A DNA stretch of 64,000 nucleotides, from contig OZ059899.1 of NCBI GenBank assembly GCA_964057225.1, positions 2,046,001 to 2,110,000 of the forward strand, written 5' to 3'. Origin of the DNA: Auanema rhodensis (taxonomy: Eukaryota; Nematoda; Chromadorea; Rhabditida; Rhabditidae). Every line of letters begins with the position of its first letter. Position 1 is the stretch's first letter. The notes under the pieces are model-generated. The model ran no database searches, had not been told where the DNA came from, and was given only the letters and a program-made list of their open reading frames with translations. Both the position numbers and the translations under genes were made by a program. This document shows positions 63,920 to 64,000 of this stretch, piece by piece.

Positions 63920-64000
63920 TGTCAAAATGTTTTTGGAAGCAATGTTGAGTGTACATGGAAACTCAACATACACTAATGCATCATTTTTCAAACGATCATA
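63920..64000 (+). repeat. Partial monomer 183, cut by the window end
   Basis: The first 81 bp of a monomer with G28 and G75. The array clearly continues past base 64000. Likewise base 1 falls at my arbitrary monomer start, with no sign of an array edge there. Confidence 0.95.

Larger units (their letters stand above)
1..64000 (+). repeat. 351-bp satellite DNA array, 182 full copies plus a partial copy
   Basis: The window is filled edge to edge by one tandem repeat. The anchor TGTCAAAATG recurs at 1, 352, 703, 1054 and so on every 351 bp to 63920. Summing 182 periods plus three 13-bp insertions and two 1-bp deletions gives exactly 63919, so the count closes. All copies share one orientation; I saw no inversion, spacer, transposon or unique sequence. 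There is no gene. In monomer 1, stops fall in all three forward frames (55-57, 80-82, 27-29) and all three reverse frames (106-108 and 172-174; 44-46; 3-5). As 351 is divisible by three these stops recur, so no open frame can exceed about one monomer. I infer constitutive heterochromatin, centromeric or pericentromeric, in a eukaryote; which of these cannot be told from sequence. The function is unknown. Confidence 0.98.
53039..64000 (+). repeat. Satellite domain III (monomers 152-183)
   Basis: T101 (AAGCTTTTCTC in place of AAGCGTTTCTC) first appears at 53390 and then in most copies to the end of the window; C246 (GAATCAATT) appears from monomer 161 (56198). Main types: T (A175, GCATCGAG, C242, T272); R (C96, T101, C242); S (G108, T272); U (T96, T101, C246 A247, T272). 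Monomers 161-171 (56198-60058) are a mix of U, R and S forms with no clean period, with private changes such as TTATTCTGAA in 161, TACATTTTGC in 164 and CTTGAAAATGC in 168. Confidence 0.75.

Noticed and set aside
1-64000. Protein-coding genes or a giant repetitive open reading frame, since 351 is divisible by three
   Set aside because: In monomer 1 every one of the six frames has at least one stop, and these recur in each copy. The variant types I checked keep stops (for example TAG to TAA at 173-175). No frame stays open for much more than one monomer.
1-64000. A CRISPR array or phage-type repeat
   Set aside because: There are no spacers: the full 351 bp repeats, and variation is point changes shared between copies.
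1-64000. Ribosomal DNA intergenic spacer or histone-type tandem genes
   Set aside because: No rRNA, tRNA or coding segment is present in the monomer.
1-64000. The Drosophila 1.688 family (about 359 bp), suggested by the similar length and T-rich stretches
   Set aside because: Length and AT-richness are common to many satellites, and I could not match the monomer to what I recall of that family. A direct alignment would settle it.
1-64000. The array as an assembly artefact made by repeating one read
   Set aside because: Copies carry many private and linked variants, domains differ in marker content, and length changes are rare and ordered. Copy number may still be wrong locally, which long reads could test.

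Overview
The whole window is one uninterrupted satellite DNA array. A 351-bp, AT-rich monomer (first copy 112 G+C of 351 by hand count, about 32%) repeats head to tail on the same strand from base 1 to base 64000: 182 complete copies (1-63919) plus the first 81 bp of a 183rd. I found no unique sequence, gene, RNA gene, transposon, inversion or gap of any other kind. Both edges lie inside the array, so the true array is longer than 64 kb. A megasatellite of this type points to eukaryotic pericentromeric, centromeric or other heterochromatin. CpG is not depleted (13 CpG in monomer 1 against about 9 expected), which argues against a heavily CpG-methylated vertebrate or plant germline and fits an invertebrate such as an insect or nematode. 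I do not recognise the monomer as a named satellite and cannot name the species.

Monomer numbering used below: monomer k starts at 1+351(k-1) for k=1-71; 14+351(k-1) for 72-83; 29160 for 84; 40+351(k-1) for 85-143; 39+351(k-1) for 144-146; 38+351(k-1) for 147-183. The shifts come from three 13-bp insertions (monomers 71, 83, 84) and two 1-bp deletions (143, 146). 'Position n' in the evidence means base n of the monomer; monomer 1 has the same numbering as the window.

Monomers differ from each other at only about 5-12 of 351 positions, and the differences come as recurring linked sets, so monomers can be sorted into types. The order of types shows three domains. Domain I (1-32331, monomers 1-92) carries A28, A75+G90, A295 and T301 variants. 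Domain II (32332-53038, monomers 93-151) carries G108, A175, C242, G264, A293/T294 and A307 variants. Domain III (53039-64000) adds T101 and C246. Inside each domain are local higher-order repeats: a 14-monomer offset copy, a 7-mer block, a near-identical 2457-bp tandem 7-mer, 702-bp dimers, 5/6-mers, and 1052/1053-bp trimers.

The most informative features are hybrid monomers at the junctions of these blocks. Monomer 67 looks like the one-monomer-loss product, and monomer 84 like the one-monomer-gain product, of in-register unequal exchange. The monomer itself holds four dyad symmetries. Two of them (119-188 and 189-227) abut exactly and make up a 109-bp block that could extrude as back-to-back hairpins. 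This block is less variable than its flanks, but the changes inside it are not compensatory, which points to duplex DNA or protein-binding constraint rather than a folded RNA.
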